A stretch of DNA of 64,000 bases. It comes from Selaginella tamariscina (lineage: Eukaryota > Streptophyta > Lycopodiopsida > Selaginellales > Selaginellaceae). A model generated the notes under the pieces. The model ran no database searches, had not been told where the DNA came from, and worked only from the letters and a program-made list of their open reading frames with translations. The position numbers were made by a program, and so were the translations under genes. The DNA is taken from NCBI GenBank assembly GCA_003024785.1, contig PUQB01000201.1, positions 1 to 64,000 of the forward strand, in the 5' to 3' direction. Every line of letters begins with the position of its first letter. Position 1 is the stretch's first letter. This document shows positions 58,730-64,000 of the stretch, one piece after another.

Positions 58730-61639
58730 ATGAGCACAGCTTCAGTATTCACAATCATCTCGACGTACCTGAGCTATGTAATCCTCTTCATATTCGGCCG
58801 TGTCCGAGATTGGTTGAGAGCGTGTCTCAATACCTTTTCTCTCACCGAAGATCCAATTCCTGCTGTAAGTTTACCTTAATCCTTCTCTTAATCTTGCTTA
58901 ATCACACTTTAATCCGCAGGGATATGCCCCATTGTGTCGTAGCTACGAGGATTTCTACACTCGTCGCTTATATTTGAGAATACAGGTGTGTGTGTGTGTG
59001 TGTGTGCCATGTCTAATTGATATAATATATGTTAAATATATTTTGAAATTATTTAAAATTTATTTCTGTTTTAGTCTATTGGTTAATATAGTATGCATAA
59101 GTTATACATTTACATGTCTCTGGACGTTTCTGTTTCTGTGTGTGTTAGACATAGCTTATTGATATAATATGTTAAAATACCACATAAACACAACACACGC
59201 ATTACACAACTGTTTATTAAGTTTTTTTCTATTATCGTACTGTTTCTCATATGATAGTGCCATAACTGTGTATGTGTGTTTCTATCATGTGAAATGCTGT
59301 TTTTTTGTTAAACAGGAGCATTTTGTATATGCTTACGCTATGATTTAATCTTATGCTTCCTTGACACTCTCTCTCTCTCTCTCTACGCTTAACTAATATA
59401 TCAAATTTTTTTCACTAGCAATATTAATAGGAAAACGATACTTCTATCAAATTGATTATAATGTACTAATACGATACTATTGTTTTTGCAGGATTGCTTT
59501 AACAGGCCCATTGCTAGTGCTCCTGAGGCTTGGATTGATGTGATTGAGAGAGGATCGGACGACAATAACAGGACTATATAGTAGGTGATTGCTCTATATA
59601 GTGTTCATTTTTCTACATATGTATTATGTGCATATACACACGTACACACTGTGAGACACGTAGTATAACGTATAATGTTTTTCGTAGTCTCACAGATAGA
59701 ACCAGGAGATGTCTTAACCTTGGATCTTATAATTATTTGGGGTTTGCTGCTGCCGATGAATATTGTACACCACATGTAATCGAATCATTGGAGAAATATG
59801 GAGCTAGCGCATGTGCTAGTCGTGTTGACGGAGGTCCCCCTTCCCTCCCTCCGTTTCTCCCTCTCTCTCTCCCTCTCTCTCTCTATGTACGTGTATGTGT
59901 ATGCATGTGTATATACGTATTTGTTATTACAGGAACCACGCTTCTTCATGAGGAACTAGAAGCACTTGTTGCGAGGTTTGTTGGTAAACCTGCTGCTATG
60001 GTTTACGGCATGGGGTATGCCACCAATTCAACAACATTGCCTACTCTCATTGGCAAGGTGTGCATGCGTGCGTGTGCGTGTGTGTGAGAGAGAGAGATTC
60101 GTAGACGATAACACGTGTTAATTGTCTCACAGTGTGTATTTAACGTGTTACAGTTGACACATCTATACACAAATACGTACACACAGTTGACACATCTATA
60201 CATCAATATTTGTGTGTACGTAATGTGAATATTTACAGGGAGGATTAATCATTAGTGATTCACTCAATCACACATCAATTGTTTCTGGTGCTCGGGCATC
60301 TGGGTCAAAAATTCAAGTTTTTGCACACAATTGTAAGTTTGCCTTAGTATTCTATCTAAACACACGTAGAGACACATATATGTATATATTTATGCATGGT
60401 GTTCTGTATATGTTTAGCTATTCAATAACTAAATGGATCGTAGCTGAGTGACTATATATCACTAACGCACAGGGGGGAGGGGGGAGTTGATTATGTAGAG
60501 ATAGCATATGTGATGATAGTGCTGCGATATCTATATATATTCGATGTGTGTTTGCAACATACATACTATAATTTATATGCATACATGCACCACTGGATCG
60601 GTAACATATATAATATAATATGCTCTTAACATTACTAATATATGGTTTATTTTTAGCACCTGAGCATTTAGAAAGTTTGCTAAGGGAAAACATTGCTGAA
60701 GGGCAGCCACGCACACATAGACCATGGAAGAAAATTATCGTAGTCGTTGAAGGCATATACAGCATGGAAGGTGAACTTTGCAGGCTTAAGGAGATTGTTA
60801 GAGTCGCTAAACAATACAAGGTACATGCACATGTATTCTTAATGCATGCGCGCGCGTGTGTCAGTCTTTGTTTTATGTACTATATAGCTGTGCCCTTACG
60901 TAACCTAATGTTACTATTTCGCTATTTATTAATTTTAGGCCTACATATATTTGGACGAAGCACACAGTATTGGTGCAATTGGTAAAACAGGGAGAGGGGT
61001 GTGTGAACATGTAGGTGTAGATCCTGCTGATATTGATGTTATGATGGGAACTTTTACTAAGTCCTTTGGTTCTTCTGGTGGATATATTGCTGGTTCCAAG
61101 GTATTAGTTTACATGTATATAACGTTTATATGTATATATGTGTGCACACGCACATGTGAGTTTAACGGTGTTTATTGCAGGAGCTTATTACTTATGTGAA
61201 GTATGTAAGTCCTGGACATATGTATGGTACTGCTATGTCTCCCCCTGTTGCACAGCAAATAATATCTGCCATGAAGGTTGTAACTGGTGAAGACGGCAGT
61301 GACCGAGGTAATTGTATTATTATTATTATATATGTAAACAATTAGAACCCCCTCTCTCTCCCTCACACACACACAGCTTCATGTTGCATTCTATATAGGA
61401 TACATACATACGTATTTAGACACAGACACATATGACGTGGTTTTACGATGTAGGAGCTCGGAAGCTTGCACAGATACGTGAAAACAGCAACTATTTCCGG
61501 GAGAAGCTTCGTAATATGGGATTTGAGGTGCTTGGAGATACAGACTCCCCAGTTATGCCCATCATGCTCTATCATCCTGCTAAAATCCCCGCTTTTAGCC
61601 GCGAATGCCTCAAACGAAATGTAAGCAACATGTATTTTA

Positions 61640-61670
<31 letters not shown>

Positions 61671-62026
61671 CATTCACTCAAGTCTAAGCTTAGCTTATAT
61701 TAAACAATAATATGTTATTATCTATATTATGTAGTTATTAAGTTGTATGTGAGTTACAGGTAGCAGTGGTGACTGTGGCATTCCCAGCGACACCATTGTT
61801 GCTAGCGCGGGCTCGGATATGTATATCTGCTTCACATACGAGGGAAGATTTGGAAGAAGCCTTGAAGGTGTGTGTGTGTGTGTGTGTTTTATTTATTTTG
61901 TGTCTATTTTATTATTTTTATTTTATTATATATTCATATTTAATATTTTTATTAAATTAAAATGGATTTCTACAGGTCATTAGTGAGGTTGGGGACATGG
62001 TTAACATCAAGTACTTTAAACGCTGA
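58730..62026 (+). CDS. LCB2: serine palmitoyltransferase, LCB2 subunit
   Basis: Twelve exons: 58730-58864, 58920-58985, 59492-59580, 59688-59833, 59933-60057, 60239-60332, 60657-60820, 60939-61100, 61181-61307, 61454-61620, 61760-61867, 61976-62026. They sum to 1434 bp in one unbroken frame, 477 residues (Arabidopsis LCB2 is about 489). An N-terminal membrane segment (about residues 5-24) precedes the PLP-dependent alpha-oxoamine synthase fold: [45 protein letters not shown] and the Schiff-base lysine in [13 protein letters not shown]. The end is [24 protein letters not shown]. With LCB1 it condenses serine and palmitoyl-CoA to 3-ketosphinganine on the ER, the first step of sphingolipid synthesis. 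It is the one long gene here without a frame break. Donors of exons 2, 5 and 11 lie inside (GT)n tracts. Confidence 0.96.
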
Positions 62027-62589
62027 GGTTCTCTTATTTATATAATTTGACTCTGTAATGGTTGTCTATGGTAACAAATCCCTATATATTTCTGTATCTA
62101 TATATTTGGGATAAGTTTTATTACTTAAAAAAAATATGTTATTTATAACATAATTTTAAGAAATTATTACATTATGTAAAAATAAGCAATATTCTACTTT
62201 AAAACAGACGATTGATTACTAATTCTGATTGGTGAACTTGAATAATAGAAATATATTGTATATTTGTGTATATAAATTTAAAATTGCAAATTGAATAATT
62301 TAATAATTTAATAATTTAAAATAGAAAATATGTAATATAATAGAGCAGCTCCTTAAAACAACAATAACATTAAAGTAAATTTAATGTTCAAATTGAATAT
62401 ATATGTTCTTTGGACATTCACATTACACAGTCAATATACATTATATACTAATATTTATTGTAGGATAAAAAGATTTTATATGTATATTCTAGAGAATCTT
62501 TATATGCTGCAGCTTTGTTTAAGATATTGAAAAACCAGTTTATGTGAATGTTTTAATATGTTCAAAACACAAAAAAATATTAATTTATG
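62027..62589. other. 3' flank of LCB2, AT-rich
   Basis: Probable 3' UTR followed by A/T-rich DNA. Nothing else seen. Confidence 0.5.
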
Positions 62590-63960
62590 TAATGTTGAAA
62601 AGTTTTTTTAATTAGGAAGAGCTGACATCCAAGGATCAAAAAGCAACATTGCTATGAATGTACAGGATTAAAAACTTACAAGAAATATAAACCTACACAA
62701 GGCTAGCTACTTACATGCATGTATTTAATATATACTAAAAACTACATTTTTTTAGGTATGTTTAAAGACCGAAGACTAAATTTACAAAAATAATATTACA
62801 CTTCATTAGTTCTTCTTTTGACCATTATTTTTAGTGTTTTTCATCTTTGTTGTGTGTACAATGTCCAGTGTTAGGTTAGATGATAACATTCTTCTTGGTA
62901 GTTCATCATCATTAACTCTTTATACCACTTTTTACTTCTTCTTTTTGTGTACATTTCCATCTTCGATCTCTATAAATTGAAGTAGAGGTTGTGTGTTGGA
63001 ACCCTTTTGTACTTCTAAATGCTTATGTTTTTCTTTTTTTTTCTTAGGTGATTTTTTTTTTGTTATATTTCCTTAACTTTCTAGTCCTTGTGTTGTTTGA
63101 ATTTTTTTCTCTTTGGTGGATGTTTATTTAAATGTTTAGGCTTCTCTTCTTGGTTGTCATTAACTTTATTTTATTGCTCTAATACTTTTCATCATCAAAT
63201 TCTAGGTTACTACTTAGGGGTTCTTTCTTGGCTTAACCATTTGCTTGAAATGCAAGGGTTCTAATAGGTTTGCCTCTCTCACATACAAATAAATTACTTA
63301 ATCCATATTCACTCCCAAAACATTTCTTCCCCTTGCAGCTTTAATAAAAGCAATTTCACAATATGCATGAATAAGTCTCAAATGTAGTCACTCAATTTAA
63401 TTAGAATTGTCAAAATCTTGGTGAACAAAGGATCTGATTTCTCAAACCCTCAACACATGTAATAAAACTAAATAAATACTTTACATTGCCTATTCAACAT
63501 ATCAATATTTTCCCTCTAATGACCTTTTATACTTAATCCACAAGGATGTTAACCCGTACATCTAGTGGATTCAAAATATCTTCGTGGTCTCCCCTTCGTA
63601 CTATTAAGATCAATTGCACATCAATGCACTGCATTCACAAAGGTATCTAAGGTCAGTCATGTATAAATACTTAATTCACTAATAAATATATAACTAAATT
63701 TAAGCTTTAAAGACAACAAGGAGAAATTCTTGATGTCGAGGATCTCATTGCCATGTCTTTAGCATCAAGGATACCAATGACAAGTCCTTGACATCAAGGA
63801 TTTGCATTCAATATCTTTAGTGCTAAGGACACTGCAAACAAATCCTCGGTGCCAAGGTTTCCTTGCAATTTCCTCAACATAGATTCTTCGGTGTCGAGGA
63901 TCTATAGTTGTTGTTCTTTGTTAATTGAATTTAATATAAACGACATACCTTAATGTCCTC
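62590..63960 (-). mobile_element. inverted second copy of the 51.6-56.3 kb repeat
   Basis: Reverse complement of 62790-63340 matches 55205-55870 in order: the phrase attgtacacacaacaaa (55777), the region of the cacacaacctccact phrase, and gaacccttgcatttcaagc against aaacctttacattttaagc. Further right, 63725-63905 carries the tandem CCTCGGTGCCGAGG-type units. The copy continues toward the window end. Confidence 0.65.
63725..63905. repeat. tandem array, 29-bp unit with a CTCGGTGCCGAG-like core
   Basis: About six successive units, for example CTTGACATCAAGGATTTGCA then TTCAATATC, and CTCGGTGCCAAGGTTTCCTT then GCAATTTC. Period 28-30 bp. The core of each unit is an imperfect palindrome (CTTGATGTCAAG, CTCGGTGCCAAG, TCGGTGTCGAGG). 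Confidence 0.8.
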
Positions 63961-64000
63961 GTAGTATCCCAAATCATGAAAATTAGAATTTTCTAAATCA

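Noticed and set aside
1-64000. tRNA, rRNA or snRNA genes
   Set aside because: No cloverleaf with A and B boxes or conserved snRNA core was recognised by eye on either strand; a covariance-model scan would be needed to exclude them.

Overview
The window is nuclear DNA of a land plant. The gene set includes a VAL-type B3 factor, an oleosin, a nuclear-encoded plastid ribosomal protein L4, a GRDP (DUF1399) protein, cohesin SCC3, TFIIE-alpha, NTF2, an RMT2-like methyltransferase and serine palmitoyltransferase LCB2. Introns are short (about 50-650 bp) with GT..AG ends and are unusually full of (GT)n, (AC)n and (CT)n tracts. Intergenic DNA is very AT-rich and carries old copia-like, LINE-like and unclassified repeats. 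A seed-free plant would fit the short introns, the small oleosin and the short VAL protein, but the lineage is not resolved.

Layout. 1-1.5 kb: end of a Rep-like (HUH endonuclease) element beside a near-perfect 0.5 kb palindrome. 2-5.5 kb: tandem pair of intronless beta-propeller-like genes. 5.5-8.6 kb: AT-rich DNA with a decayed LTR-type repeat. 8.7-16 kb: PNRC-like protein (-), F-box/kelch gene (-), oleosin (-) and, head to head with the oleosin, a VAL-type B3 gene (+). 16-27.4 kb: cohesin SCC3 (23 exons), a small coiled-coil gene and plastid L4, all +. 27.4-34.3 kb: AT-rich DNA, two minisatellites, a copia remnant and an L4 pseudogene fragment. 34.4-38.3 kb: GRDP. 38.3-42.4 kb: LINE-like RT remnant and another LTR-type copy. 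42.4-46.1 kb: NTF2 (-) and RMT2-like (+), divergent. 47.6-50.8 kb: TFIIE-alpha (+). 50.8-58.7 kb: repeats and AT-rich DNA. 58.7-62.0 kb: LCB2 (+). 62-64 kb: an inverted copy of the repeat at 55 kb.

Most genes are unrelated housekeeping genes. The exception is the oleosin/VAL pair: VAL proteins are known repressors of seed-maturation genes through RY (CATGCA) sites, and the 375 bp between the two start codons holds an RY core and three ACGT (ABRE/G-box) elements. 

Nearly every conserved multi-exon gene except LCB2 shows one to six frame breaks, most of which look like loss of one base from a short homopolymer or one unit from a dinucleotide run. This looks more like consensus error than gene decay, so exon boundaries here are more reliable than uninterrupted ORFs. 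All identifications come from reading the translations; no database search was run.
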